NCBI GenBank assembly: GCA_027487835.1
Contig: JAIYCU010000012.1
Coordinates: 147,718-211,717, forward strand
DNA length: 64,000 bases
Direction: 5' to 3'
Source: Bacteroidota bacterium
Lineage (GTDB): Bacteria > Bacteroidota > Bacteroidia > UKL13-3
In this document: positions 1-9,958 of the stretch, one piece after another
Layout of the letters: each line of letters begins with the position of its first letter
Numbering within the stretch: position 1 is the first letter of the stretch
Program-made: the position numbers and the translations under genes
Notes under the pieces: model-generated
Told to the model about the DNA's origin: nothing
The model's database searches: none
Seen by the model: the letters and a program-made list of their open reading frames with translations, nothing else

Positions 1-2160
1 GGTGGTGGGATTATTAGTGTAAATACCAAAGGAATTCCCGATGAAAATTTCAATTCTATTAACATCAGTTTGGGTTATAATACCTTAACAACCTTCCAAA
101 ACAAAACTACCTACAAGGGTGGAAAGTGGGATTGGTTGGGTTTTGATGATGGCACAAGAGGTGTACCAGAAGGTTTACCAGGTTTAAATGAATGGCCAGC
201 TTCAAGGGATGAAAAGGCAGAGTTAGCAAAAAAAATGCCCAATGATTGGGGAACTTTTAATAATAAAAACTTCTTACCCTCAGGCAGCTTGCAATTTACA
301 ATGGGCAGGGTTTTCAAGAAAAAAGATATTGATAAATTTGGTTTCTTGTTCTCCTTAACTTACAGCAATTCCCCAACTAGATTTAACCAAAAATTATATG
401 ATTTTGATGAGGCTGCAAATTTTCAATTACAAACCGACCTAAGTGACGAGAATTATGTTGACAGAATACTTGGTGGAAGCATGTTAAATTTCTCCTACAA
501 ACCAAGCAATAAATCAACAATTAGTTTTAAAAACATATTTAGTATTAATACAGAAAATAGAGTTGTAAGCAGAATTGGAGGTTTTAATTTGAACCAATTA
601 GAACCATTAAATACAAAAAGTAACTTATATTGGTTCACTTCTAATGCAATCATATCAAATCAAATACAAGGAGACCATTTTTTAACTAAAACAAAAACTA
701 AACTTAATTGGGTAGTTTCTAATAGTTATGTGCAAAGATTGATGCCAGGCATGCGTCGTTTGCTTTATTCTCAAGTTGAGGGTCAACCAAGTATTGCAAA
801 TATTGCAACTAATGCAGATTTTTCTCCTTCAACAGGGGGTACATTTTTGAACACAATCAATAATGAAAACATCAGAAGCGCTCAAATTGACCTTTCTGAA
901 AACATTGACATCAGTAAGCGCTTTAAAAATGCCGTAAAGTTTGGATTTTCAATTCAAAAACGTGAGCGGGAATTTAAGGCGCGTAAAATGAATTTTGCTA
1001 AAATACAACAAGCCGGTGGTGGTATTTTGTTTGATGATTCTTTGTTAATACTGGACGATCATGAAATTTTTGACCCTTCTAATATGGGTATTCAACCTAA
1101 TGGAAAAGGAGGATTTATGCTTGAGCAAATTGTTAATCCATATGACAAATATGATGCTTCTTCCTTTACTTATGCAAGATATCTAATGGTTGATTCCAAA
1201 GTTGGAAATAGGTTTAGAGCAATTTATGGCTTAAGAATGGAGTCTTTTTATATGAATTTACAATCAACAAGAGACGATAGAACACCAGTGGATATTAATA
1301 CTGTAGTTGTTGATTATTTGCCTTCCTTAAATATTATACAATCTTTAAACGAAAAACAAAATTTAAGGTTTTCATATTCAAAAACGCTAAATAGACCCGA
1401 GTTTAGAGAACTTGCACCCTTTGTCTTTTATGACTTTACCAATAGATTTACTTATTCTGGAAATGATACCATTCAAAGGTGTGTTATACATAATTTGGAT
1501 TTACGATATGAAATTTTTCCAGGTAAAAATCAAATATTATCCGGGAGCATCTTTTATAAAAGCTTTATAAACCCTATCGAACAAAGAAGTAATCCAAACG
1601 CAGCAAGAGAGGTAACTTATGTGAATGCTGAAAATGCTAAAAATTATGGGGTTGAGATTGAATTTAGAGCCCTTTTATCAAGCTTATTCAATAGAGATAC
1701 CATTTCATGGTTGGATTATTTAACTGTATACTCAAATTTAGCAATTATCAATTCTCAAGTAATCCTATCTGAAAAAAACAAAGCTATAGAGGCTGATAGA
1801 CGCTTGCAAGGGCAATCAAATTATGTATTTAACGCTGGTATTCAATATCAAGATTTTAAATCAGGTTTTTCCGCAACATTAAGTGCAAATCGTGTCGGTG
1901 ACAGAATTTCAATTGTAGGAAATGTGATAGAACCTGATTTATGGGAAAAAGGTAGAACAGTTATTGATCTTCAAATTGGAAAAAACTTTTTTAAAAACAG
2001 ACTTGATGTAAGATTAAACATCAAAGACCTTTTAATTCAAGATCAGGTTTTTTACAATGACATGGACAAAAATCAAAAATATAATGCTGATAAAGATTAT
2101 ATTATTATCTCTAGAAACTTCGGAAATGAAGTATCAATTAGTGCTACTTTCAAATTTTAA
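1..2160 (+). CDS. TonB-dependent outer-membrane receptor (5' end outside window)
   Basis: Frame 1 is open from base 1 (GGGIISVNTKGIPDENFNSINISLGYNTL, plug/barrel junction style) into the 70..2160 ORF; beta-barrel C-terminus ending ...VSISATFKF. Confidence 0.85.
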   Translation, partial: GGGIISVNTKGIPDENFNSINISLGYNTLTTFQNKTTYKGGKWDWLGFDDGTRGVPEGLPGLNEWPASRDEKAELAKKMPNDWGTFNNKNFLPSGSLQFTMGRVFKKKDIDKFGFLFSLTYSNSPTRFNQKLYDFDEAANFQLQTDLSDENYVDRILGGSMLNFSYKPSNKSTISFKNIFSINTENRVVSRIGGFNLNQLEPLNTKSNLYWFTSNAIISNQIQGDHFLTKTKTKLNWVVSNSYVQRLMPGMRRLLYSQVEGQPSIANIATNADFSPSTGGTFLNTINNENIRSAQIDLSENIDISKRFKNAVKFGFSIQKREREFKARKMNFAKIQQAGGGILFDDSLLILDDHEIFDPSNMGIQPNGKGGFMLEQIVNPYDKYDASSFTYARYLMVDSKVGNRFRAIYGLRMESFYMNLQSTRDDRTPVDINTVVVDYLPSLNIIQSLNEKQNLRFSYSKTLNRPEFRELAPFVFYDFTNRFTYSGNDTIQRCVIHNLDLRYEIFPGKNQILSGSIFYKSFINPIEQRSNPNAAREVTYVNAENAKNYGVEIEFRALLSSLFNRDTISWLDYLTVYSNLAIINSQVILSEKNKAIEADRRLQGQSNYVFNAGIQYQDFKSGFSATLSANRVGDRISIVGNVIEPDLWEKGRTVIDLQIGKNFFKNRLDVRLNIKDLLIQDQVFYNDMDKNQKYNADKDYIIISRNFGNEVSISATFKF

Positions 2161-2169
2161 AAACACCTT

Positions 2170-2197
2170 GTTAACCTAAATTTAAATTTAAGTTAAC
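2170..2197. repeat. 28-bp AT-rich inverted repeat GTTAACCTAAATTTAAATTTAAGTTAAC
   Basis: Two 14-bp arms with one mismatch, in the TonB receptor / T9SS cargo intergenic gap. Confidence 0.7.
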
Positions 2198-2258
2198 TTG
2201 AATCTTTCTTAGTGGTAATCTACACATTGTTTATTTGAAGTACATTCAAATAAAACAA

Positions 2259-5200
2259 ATGAAAAAAATCTCAACTTTATTATTTGCACTTTTGCTAACG
2301 GGTTTAGCATTTGCGCAAACGCGCACACTTCAACCTGTTACGTACAGGGGTGCATTCGAACCAAATGCTGCAAGATGGACTGATGGCTGGACCAATTTCG
2401 CTCCAAATGCGGTTAAGTATGATTCTATCCAAGCCACCAGAACCACAACTACTGTGTCTGCTTCTATTACAAAAAACACTACTTGGTTAGCCAGTCGTGT
2501 TTACATTTTAAATGGCCCTATTTATGTTAAAAATGGCGCTACACTTACAATCCAACCTGGATGTATCATCAGAGGTAATGCTAATGTTTCTAACTCATGC
2601 CTAATTGTATCTAGAGGTGGAAAAATTAATGCAGTTGGTACTACTAGCAATCCAATCGTTTTTACTTCTTCAAAAGCTGATGGACAAAGAAACCTTGGAG
2701 ATTGGGGTGGTATAATTATTTTAGGTAAAGCTAGAATAAACGCTGTTGGTGGTGTTTCAAATATCGAGGGTTTAGCTGCTTCTTCTGATAATGAATTTGG
2801 TGGAACAGATGACGAAGATAATTCAGGTTCTTTTGCTTATTGCAGAATTGAGTTTGGTGGATATATATTTTCACCAGATAAAGAAATCAACGGTTTAACT
2901 ATGGGTGGTGTTGGTCGTAAAACTAGAATTGACCACGTACAAACTTCATTTATTAATGATGATGCTTTCGAGTGGTTTGGTGGAACTGTTAATTGCTCAC
3001 ATTTAGTTGCTTACCAAAATTTAGATGATGATTTAGATACTGATTTTGGTTATAGTGGAACTGTTCAATTTGCTTTAGTAGTTAGAAATAAAATCTATTT
3101 TGACCCTTCTAATAATTCAACTTCTGAAGGTTTTGAGTCAGATAACGATCCTGATGGAACATCAAATAGTATTACTCCAAGGACAAATGCTATTTTTTCT
3201 AACATTACTTTAGTTGGTCCTTACAGAAACGACACGACTTCTATTAGCTCTAAATTTCAAAGAGCATTGCGTATTCGTAGAGCATCAAATTTAAGAGTAG
3301 TTAATTCCGTATTTACAGATTTTCCTAATGGTTTGCATTTTGATGGAGATCGCGCTGCAGAAAACTCTATTGCAACTGACCCTAATGGTGCAAGCGCTGC
3401 TTGCCGTTACAATGTTTTTGCAACAATCAAAAATAAGAGTGGTGCCACTCCATCAGCTTCGAGAAGACCTATTCAAACTAATAGCAGATACTCAGCATTA
3501 ATTGGTACAATATCGGCAGATAAATTGGATTCATTATTTAATGCTTGGAATAATACAGACTTTGGTTATAATTCAAATGGTTTATTTGCTGATAATATTA
3601 CCTCATCAAATTTTGACATGGATTACCGTCCAGGAGCAAGCTCTCCTTTAGCTACAGGTGCAAATTTTGTTGACGCTTTCATTGAGCCTCGCACTAGAAT
3701 TGGTTTAGGTGCGGTTAACATCAACCAAGATACTATCGAAATTGGAAATGTTTCATCTGCTACAGCAGTGGTATTAACTGTAGGTTCAATTGCAAACGCT
3801 GATTTTTATAATTGGACTGTACCAGTTGGAGTTACAATTGTAAGCGGTCAAGGCACCACTTCGTTAACAGTTAACTTTAATGATCCAGCTAAGTTTGCTT
3901 CTACAATTGCAAAACCAGCTAAAATCTATTGCCAAGCTAGAAATAATGCTTCTTTAACTTTGTCTACTTTGGATTCAGTTCGTATTGCTAAAACTAAACC
4001 TAGTTTTTCAATTCTTGCTTTAACTTCTAATGCTAATAACAATTTAGGTGATGGTTACTGGACTTCAACTGCTACAGCTTCTGCAGCTTCTCAAAGAATA
4101 GTTAATGTTGCTAGTACTGCAAACCTAAGAGTAGGTGCAGTTGTTAAAATCATTCCTGGAACTGGCGCTGGAGCTATCGGAACTAATAATACTGTTGATT
4201 CAATTATTAACGGAACCTCATTTAGATTAAGAAGTAACATTACAACGGCTATCGTTGCTGGTGTAGTTTTAAAAGCATACTATTTCCCACAAGGAACTTC
4301 AACAGTTTACCGCTCTGGAACTGGTGCTACTAGCGCTTCTGCTGGCACATTAACGGTAATAACTGTAGATTCTACAACCAAAGTTAACAATGGTAGTATC
4401 AGAGAAGGTATGTTAGTAGTAGTTACTGCTGGAACTGGTGTATTAAGAGCAGGTACTGTTGTTACTAAAGTTCTAAGCAACACTCAGTTCATTATTTCAT
4501 TGAATCCTACAGTTGCCTTAAGTAATAATGCAGTTATATCAGGTTACCCATTACCTATTAATACATGTCCAATTGCTGTAAGTACAGGATTGACATCAGA
4601 AATTGATTTCACAGTGGTTGCGCCAACCGCTTCAAACATCCTAGGATACAGATTTGATGCCCCTCCTACTGGTAGAATTTCTAGAGTTGGTTCAAACCTA
4701 CAAACAGATTATAAAACTAACCGTTTAGGATTTGTATTAACAAGTGCAAACAATGTTGGTATGGTATTAGATTCAACCTTTACTTCTGGTACTATTAAAG
4801 TTACTCCATATAATAATGCAGGTTTAGGTAGAGCATTTAGTATAAAAATAAGCAGAATGGCTACTGGTATTTTTAAAGTAACAAGTAACGCTGCGGCTAT
4901 TAAAAATACAACTGTATTATATACTGCACAATTATCTAATGGTGATGCGGCTACTTCTTACAAATGGACCATCCCTGCTAATGTTACTGCTTTAAGTGGT
5001 TCAGTAGCTGGAACGGTAGTTACAACTACTACTGATACTTTATCTTTGGCTTTTGGTAATTTATTCAAATCTGGTAGTTTAAGAGTTGAAGCAGTTAATG
5101 CTTGTGGAACTGGAAAAGCTTCAACATACTCATTGAATGCTACTGGTCCTTTAACTAAAAATGGCACTTTTGAATTAGTTGAAGAAAATTCAGAAATTGA

Positions 5201-5453
5201 ATTAGATTATTCATTAAATGTATATCCTAATCCAAGCAATGGTTCATTCAAAGTTGCTGTAAACACTGAAAGTACTTCAAACGCTACAGTTTCTGTATTG
5301 AATTTATTAGGTCAAGTTGTTTATACAACTGAAGTTGAAAATAACAATGGTTTAATCTATACTGAAATTAACAAAAACTTCGAAAAAGGAGTTTACTTAA
5401 TTAAAGTTGAGATTGAAAATGAAACTAAAGTTAATAAAATGATTGTTGAGTAA
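2259..5453 (+). CDS. Large secreted protein with T9SS type A C-terminal sorting domain
   Basis: ORF 2235..5453; the ATG at 2259 gives signal peptide MKKISTLLFALLLTGLAFAQ; C-term LNVYPNPSNGSFKVAVN...GVYLIKVEIENETKVNKMIVE. Confidence 0.85.
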   Translation: MKKISTLLFALLLTGLAFAQTRTLQPVTYRGAFEPNAARWTDGWTNFAPNAVKYDSIQATRTTTTVSASITKNTTWLASRVYILNGPIYVKNGATLTIQPGCIIRGNANVSNSCLIVSRGGKINAVGTTSNPIVFTSSKADGQRNLGDWGGIIILGKARINAVGGVSNIEGLAASSDNEFGGTDDEDNSGSFAYCRIEFGGYIFSPDKEINGLTMGGVGRKTRIDHVQTSFINDDAFEWFGGTVNCSHLVAYQNLDDDLDTDFGYSGTVQFALVVRNKIYFDPSNNSTSEGFESDNDPDGTSNSITPRTNAIFSNITLVGPYRNDTTSISSKFQRALRIRRASNLRVVNSVFTDFPNGLHFDGDRAAENSIATDPNGASAACRYNVFATIKNKSGATPSASRRPIQTNSRYSALIGTISADKLDSLFNAWNNTDFGYNSNGLFADNITSSNFDMDYRPGASSPLATGANFVDAFIEPRTRIGLGAVNINQDTIEIGNVSSATAVVLTVGSIANADFYNWTVPVGVTIVSGQGTTSLTVNFNDPAKFASTIAKPAKIYCQARNNASLTLSTLDSVRIAKTKPSFSILALTSNANNNLGDGYWTSTATASAASQRIVNVASTANLRVGAVVKIIPGTGAGAIGTNNTVDSIINGTSFRLRSNITTAIVAGVVLKAYYFPQGTSTVYRSGTGATSASAGTLTVITVDSTTKVNNGSIREGMLVVVTAGTGVLRAGTVVTKVLSNTQFIISLNPTVALSNNAVISGYPLPINTCPIAVSTGLTSEIDFTVVAPTASNILGYRFDAPPTGRISRVGSNLQTDYKTNRLGFVLTSANNVGMVLDSTFTSGTIKVTPYNNAGLGRAFSIKISRMATGIFKVTSNAAAIKNTTVLYTAQLSNGDAATSYKWTIPANVTALSGSVAGTVVTTTTDTLSLAFGNLFKSGSLRVEAVNACGTGKASTYSLNATGPLTKNGTFELVEENSEIELDYSLNVYPNPSNGSFKVAVNTESTSNATVSVLNLLGQVVYTTEVENNNGLIYTEINKNFEKGVYLIKVEIENETKVNKMIVE
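4689..4698 (-). repeat. Dispersed motif GGTTTGAACC (top strand GGTTCAAACC)
   Basis: Exact 10-mer; coding (GSN). Confidence 0.9.
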
Positions 5454-5470
5454 TCAACATTCTATTCAAA

Positions 5471-5513
5471 CAAAAAAGGCTCGCCATTTGGTGGGCCTTT
5501 TTTGTTTACCTGA
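5471..5513 (+). terminator. Rho-independent-type terminator
   Basis: AAAAAAGGCTCGCCA-ttt-GGTGGGCCTTTTTT hairpin with T run just after the T9SS cargo stop. Confidence 0.75.
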
Positions 5514-5542
5514 AGTTAACAATCAAAACTCATATTGCAAGT

Positions 5543-6280
5543 ATGAAACGATTATTGATTTCTTTTTTCCTTTTTACTATAGTAATTTCTTGCAAAAAAG
5601 AAACTAATAAACCTATTGTAAAGGTTCAAAATAAAATCCCAACCTATCCTTGGCGAGTTAAAGAACATTGGGTGGATGAAAGCACTTGTAGAAAGTATAT
5701 TTATACTGCTAATAACCGGCTATCACAAATAAAAATAAGTCAGAATGACGAAGAAATCGAAACCATCACCTACGCATATTCTGGCAACAAGGCAATAATT
5801 ACAAGCAGCAAAAACAATAACCAATATACCTATTTCTTAAACCTAAAAGGCTTAGCAGATAGTTGTGAATTTGTGCTTCCAGGATATGTTTATATCAAAA
5901 GAATTTTTTTATATAACTCGGAAAATAAAATCATCAGAAAGTTAGAATCAGGTAGCATAGTTTCGGTGCCATTTCAACAAAGAACAGAATATTATTATGC
6001 TGGTTTGAACCTAATTAGAGAAAAAATATATGAGGAAGAAAACGAAACAATTGTTGATTATGAATATGATGATGCCTTGGTCAACAAGCTTCAAGGAACT
6101 GAATTTTTAGAAACATTTATTTCGGTTCAACCAAAATTACTAACTAAAACAATTTTTGGAGTAGAGGAAGAAAATACATATTCCTATGAGATTGAGTCAG
6201 ATTCTGTAATCATACGAAATGACAGTTATTCAAATGGAACTATAAGTTCTAATAGATATGTTTTGGAAATTGTTAAATAA
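5543..6280 (+). CDS. Hypothetical lipoprotein
   Basis: MKRLLISFFLFTIVISCKKE lipobox-like signal; no family recognised. Confidence 0.7.
   Translation: MKRLLISFFLFTIVISCKKETNKPIVKVQNKIPTYPWRVKEHWVDESTCRKYIYTANNRLSQIKISQNDEEIETITYAYSGNKAIITSSKNNNQYTYFLNLKGLADSCEFVLPGYVYIKRIFLYNSENKIIRKLESGSIVSVPFQQRTEYYYAGLNLIREKIYEEENETIVDYEYDDALVNKLQGTEFLETFISVQPKLLTKTIFGVEEENTYSYEIESDSVIIRNDSYSNGTISSNRYVLEIVK
6002..6011 (+). repeat. Dispersed motif GGTTTGAACC
   Basis: Exact 10-mer; coding (GLN). Confidence 0.9.
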
Positions 6281-6339
6281 TAACTAATAATTAATATTTA
6301 GAATATAGTTAATCTGCATATTGCCCCTGAAATTTAATT

Positions 6340-7029
6340 ATGTTTAAACAAATCCTTCTTTGGTCAGTCCTATTAATTAGCTTTAATGCAAAAGCAATTT
6401 CAGTTACTGGAAATGATTCTCTTTCGCATAAATTTAATTTAGCATTTTCTATCAATCAAGGCTCAACAGGTTTTGGTGCTGAATTACTTTCAAAACCTTT
6501 AAAGCAGTTTGGTTTTAGAATTGGACACTATACTGGTACTTTTGTTGGTACATATTACACTATTTTTGATAATAAGGAGATTTTAGTTGATGGCAAAATT
6601 AAATTCTCAATGTCTAATCTCTTTTTGGATTATTTTCCTTTTAAATCCAATACTTTTAGAATTTCAACAGGCATTTCATTCAATCAAAATAAATATCAAA
6701 CGACTTTATCTCCTGGTGAAGCACAGAAAATTGGATATATATTTTATAGTCCAGAAAAACTAGGCAATGTAATTCTAATAGCCAAAGGAAATCAATTTAG
6801 TCCCTATTTAGGAATTGGCTTTGGAAATAATAAACCAAAGTATCGAGTAGGTTTAGGCGTTGATTTAGGATTATTTTACCAAGGTAAGCCCAATTTTACT
6901 GTGATTGGAAATGGAAGTTTTAAACCCAGCGGAACATCCGAAAATGAGCAACTTCTTGAAAATGCATTTCGCAATTTTGTAGTTTATCCTTTTGCTAATT
7001 TTAGCCTTAGATTCAGAATAAAAAAATGA
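6340..7029 (+). CDS. Hypothetical outer-membrane beta-barrel-like protein
   Basis: Signal peptide and alternating beta-strand sequence ending NFSLRFRIKK. Confidence 0.6.
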   Translation: MFKQILLWSVLLISFNAKAISVTGNDSLSHKFNLAFSINQGSTGFGAELLSKPLKQFGFRIGHYTGTFVGTYYTIFDNKEILVDGKIKFSMSNLFLDYFPFKSNTFRISTGISFNQNKYQTTLSPGEAQKIGYIFYSPEKLGNVILIAKGNQFSPYLGIGFGNNKPKYRVGLGVDLGLFYQGKPNFTVIGNGSFKPSGTSENEQLLENAFRNFVVYPFANFSLRFRIKK

Positions 7030-8993
7030 GTAATCTAGTCAAAATTTTATTTGCAGTAGCAACTTCACTTGTGCTTCTATGCTTATCATCCTGTAAATTC
7101 CCGAACCAGGAGGTAAATGAATTTAAATTGAATATTGATGGCTCACTTGTAAATCCATTAATACAAATAAAAATTGCTACAGAAGATTCTGTATCAGCCG
7201 AAAAGCTCATACTTTTTATTACAGGAAATGACGCTAAATGGTTCTACGATTTAGAAGGAAAAACTAATTACAATGCAGAGGGTGGTACTTTTTATCTTGT
7301 TTTACATCCAGATGTAAACCCCTCACAAATTAATCCTTTAAAAATCACCTTAAACCTAAATAAGGAAGGTTATATCCCAATTAAGCAAGATTTATTTGTA
7401 ATTTCTAAAACGCAGAAGCTAACCTTTAACCTAACACTTAGAAAATTATCAAATGCACCTACAGGGCTTTTTTCAAAATCCATATTATTAAATTTTCTAG
7501 GCAAAAAAAGAACAGATACAGTAAGTTTCAGCTTTTTGCGTCCAGATGGAATCAATTTTAATTTTAAAATGCCTACTAAGGGCCTAGTTTTTTTGAGGAG
7601 TTCCAATTTTAAATTTTTACCCCAAACTAGCAATAAATCATTATCAGAAGTACTTCCAGACAAGGCAATCTATGAATTAGATTTACCTAATAATCCTTAT
7701 AAAAATATATTAAGCATTGTTAGAAATCAAATTAATGGTTTGGCTGATCCAAAAGAAACCACAAGTGAAATACCCATTGCTTCTGGAACTTATATTTCAA
7801 ATTCATTGGTTGCGTATTTAAAATCTGATTTAAGTCCAATTGAAGAAACAAGGTTAACTTTTGATACAATTTCATTGACCAATGTTCGGGTTCAAATTGT
7901 TTCAAGCCCGACCGCTAGGCAATTTAACTTTGTAGATGAAAACGGAATTTTTCAACCCAATTTATTCATCTTTGATGGTGACTTGATAACAGTTCCAGAA
8001 ATTACTTTTTATGACGCAAGAACAGGAACACCTATCACCCCCTATTATCCAAAAGGAGATAATGGTATTTTAACAGAAATAGATTTGCCTGCAAACAATT
8101 ATAAACTATTTGTTGAAGGTATTGGATACAGCAATGTTATAGATAATCCATTTTTATTAAGAAGGTCTGTTACTTTGAACCAAAGTAACTTTACACCAAA
8201 TGATTTTGGAGGCTATACGATAAGATTTTCGAACAATTTACTAAGAAGCAATATTTTCTTTTATAAGTCCACTTCTCTTGGTTGCGATTCAAAAATTTTA
8301 ACCATAAAGGCACCTAATATCCCTTTAAATTCTGGCTTTAGCGGAAGTGTAGAAATAATTCAAGGGAATTTAACTTTAAGTGCAGAGTTGCTTTTTACTT
8401 CTCCTGAAGTTCAAGTTCCGGTAGCATCTGCCTTAGCTGTTACTTCACAGATTATTGGAAAGGTAAACCATACTTACCAATCTTGTCAGGGAAGTGTAAA
8501 GCTGTTTGACCAAAATATAGACAACGTAAAGATTTGTGATGACATTAATTTGCAAAGAGATGTTGTAATCCCATTTGATGGAATTAGTTATTTAAACGCC
8601 ATTCCTAAGCTTGAATCAGTTAAAGCAAGTGCAAAAATATTATGTCCGTCTGGAAATTACATCTTACCTCCTACCTTAGATTTCAAATTTTGGAAATTAG
8701 GATGTTCTCAAAAAAACCTAGTAAGAATCGAAGGAGGGCAATTCTATGCTAATAGTTTCATAGAAAATAACACGAGCTATGTGATGCAATATGATAGAAT
8801 TTCATCAGCTGGAAAACCAACTACCGTATATGATACTTTGTTTTTTGATCCGAATATTCCAAATAAAATAATTGCTGATGAAGTAAGAAATTATTGGTCT
8901 GGAACCCTTAACTATTCAGTTCAAGAAGGTTATTCAATTGATATTATTCTTGACAATAAGAAGGTGAAATATCCTATTCCTAATTGCAATTAA
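7026..8993 (+). CDS. Hypothetical lipoprotein
   Basis: MSNLVKILFAVATSLVLLCLSSCKF lipobox; overlaps the previous gene stop by 4 nt. Confidence 0.7.
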   Translation: MSNLVKILFAVATSLVLLCLSSCKFPNQEVNEFKLNIDGSLVNPLIQIKIATEDSVSAEKLILFITGNDAKWFYDLEGKTNYNAEGGTFYLVLHPDVNPSQINPLKITLNLNKEGYIPIKQDLFVISKTQKLTFNLTLRKLSNAPTGLFSKSILLNFLGKKRTDTVSFSFLRPDGINFNFKMPTKGLVFLRSSNFKFLPQTSNKSLSEVLPDKAIYELDLPNNPYKNILSIVRNQINGLADPKETTSEIPIASGTYISNSLVAYLKSDLSPIEETRLTFDTISLTNVRVQIVSSPTARQFNFVDENGIFQPNLFIFDGDLITVPEITFYDARTGTPITPYYPKGDNGILTEIDLPANNYKLFVEGIGYSNVIDNPFLLRRSVTLNQSNFTPNDFGGYTIRFSNNLLRSNIFFYKSTSLGCDSKILTIKAPNIPLNSGFSGSVEIIQGNLTLSAELLFTSPEVQVPVASALAVTSQIIGKVNHTYQSCQGSVKLFDQNIDNVKICDDINLQRDVVIPFDGISYLNAIPKLESVKASAKILCPSGNYILPPTLDFKFWKLGCSQKNLVRIEGGQFYANSFIENNTSYVMQYDRISSAGKPTTVYDTLFFDPNIPNKIIADEVRNYWSGTLNYSVQEGYSIDIILDNKKVKYPIPNCN

Positions 8994-9003
8994 GGAAGCT
9001 TTG

Positions 9004-9930
9004 TTAGCTTGTTTTAAAATCATTCAAAGGCGGCTCTCCTAGCATATACAATATCTTTAGGATGTCTTGCTGTTTTTGAGACTTGTTTTGCTTTTCATAG
9101 GCTGAAGAAAGGTTTCTCAATATCCTTTTTACGATATCAAGGTTGGAGCAAGGAACAAGAAAATCTTGGCGTGACTCAATATTTATTTGTGTTAAAAATT
9201 GTTGAAGATTGCTTTTAGTGAAAATTGCACCACCATTAAATGCATTAATATAAAAAAGCACTTTCCCTTTATTGGTATTAAATAACTCTTCTATATCATT
9301 AAAACGCATTTCAATATTACTCCTGCTTACTTCTTCTGTATAAGCCAAAACAAAATGCTGGGGCAAATTCACCCCGTAAACAGGAATGTTTAGCTTCTGT
9401 GCAATTAACATATATACAACTGCCAATAAAATTGGATTGCCCCTTTTACTTTCCAATACCTGGTTCAAAAATGAGTTAGAAGGATCATGATAGTTATCTA
9501 CATTTCCTTTGAAACCATGCACTTGGTATAATATATAGTTTAGGATTCTTATCTTTTCGTAGGGACTTAATTCATAATTCATTTCGAGCCAAACATCCAA
9601 TCGTAATTTCTCAATTACACTTAAAATACTTTGCTTTTCTAGTTCTGGAAACCTGTATCTGGCTATTAAATAAACACCTTCCAATAAATCTTGGTCAACT
9701 GATTTGAACCAATTCTCAAAAAGTATATATAATTCATTAAAATGCAACTGATGAATGATATTTTCAACACGGCTTTGGTGCTCTAAATCATTAATGTCGC
9801 CCCACTCTGCTTCCAAAAAAGGAATAATTTGGGTACCTAATGAAAGTAATTTCGACTGGATGTGTTCAAAAACCTCACTGTCATTATCATCCAACAGTGC
9901 AATCAATGATTTTAATTCAGCCTCATTCAT
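9004..9930 (-). CDS. SirB1-type transglutaminase-like domain protein
   Basis: SKRGNPILLAVVYMLIAQKLNIPVYGVNLPQHFVLAY motif. Confidence 0.75.
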   Translation of the reverse strand: MNEAELKSLIALLDDNDSEVFEHIQSKLLSLGTQIIPFLEAEWGDINDLEHQSRVENIIHQLHFNELYILFENWFKSVDQDLLEGVYLIARYRFPELEKQSILSVIEKLRLDVWLEMNYELSPYEKIRILNYILYQVHGFKGNVDNYHDPSNSFLNQVLESKRGNPILLAVVYMLIAQKLNIPVYGVNLPQHFVLAYTEEVSRSNIEMRFNDIEELFNTNKGKVLFYINAFNGGAIFTKSNLQQFLTQINIESRQDFLVPCSNLDIVKRILRNLSSAYEKQNKSQKQQDILKILYMLGEPPLNDFKTS

Positions 9931-9943
9931 TTTAAATGCATTT

Positions 9944-9953
9944 GGTTCAAACC
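9944..9953 (-). repeat. Dispersed motif GGTTTGAACC (top strand GGTTCAAACC)
   Basis: Exact 10-mer; intergenic topA/SirB1 gene. Confidence 0.9.
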
Positions 9954-9958
9954 GAAAA

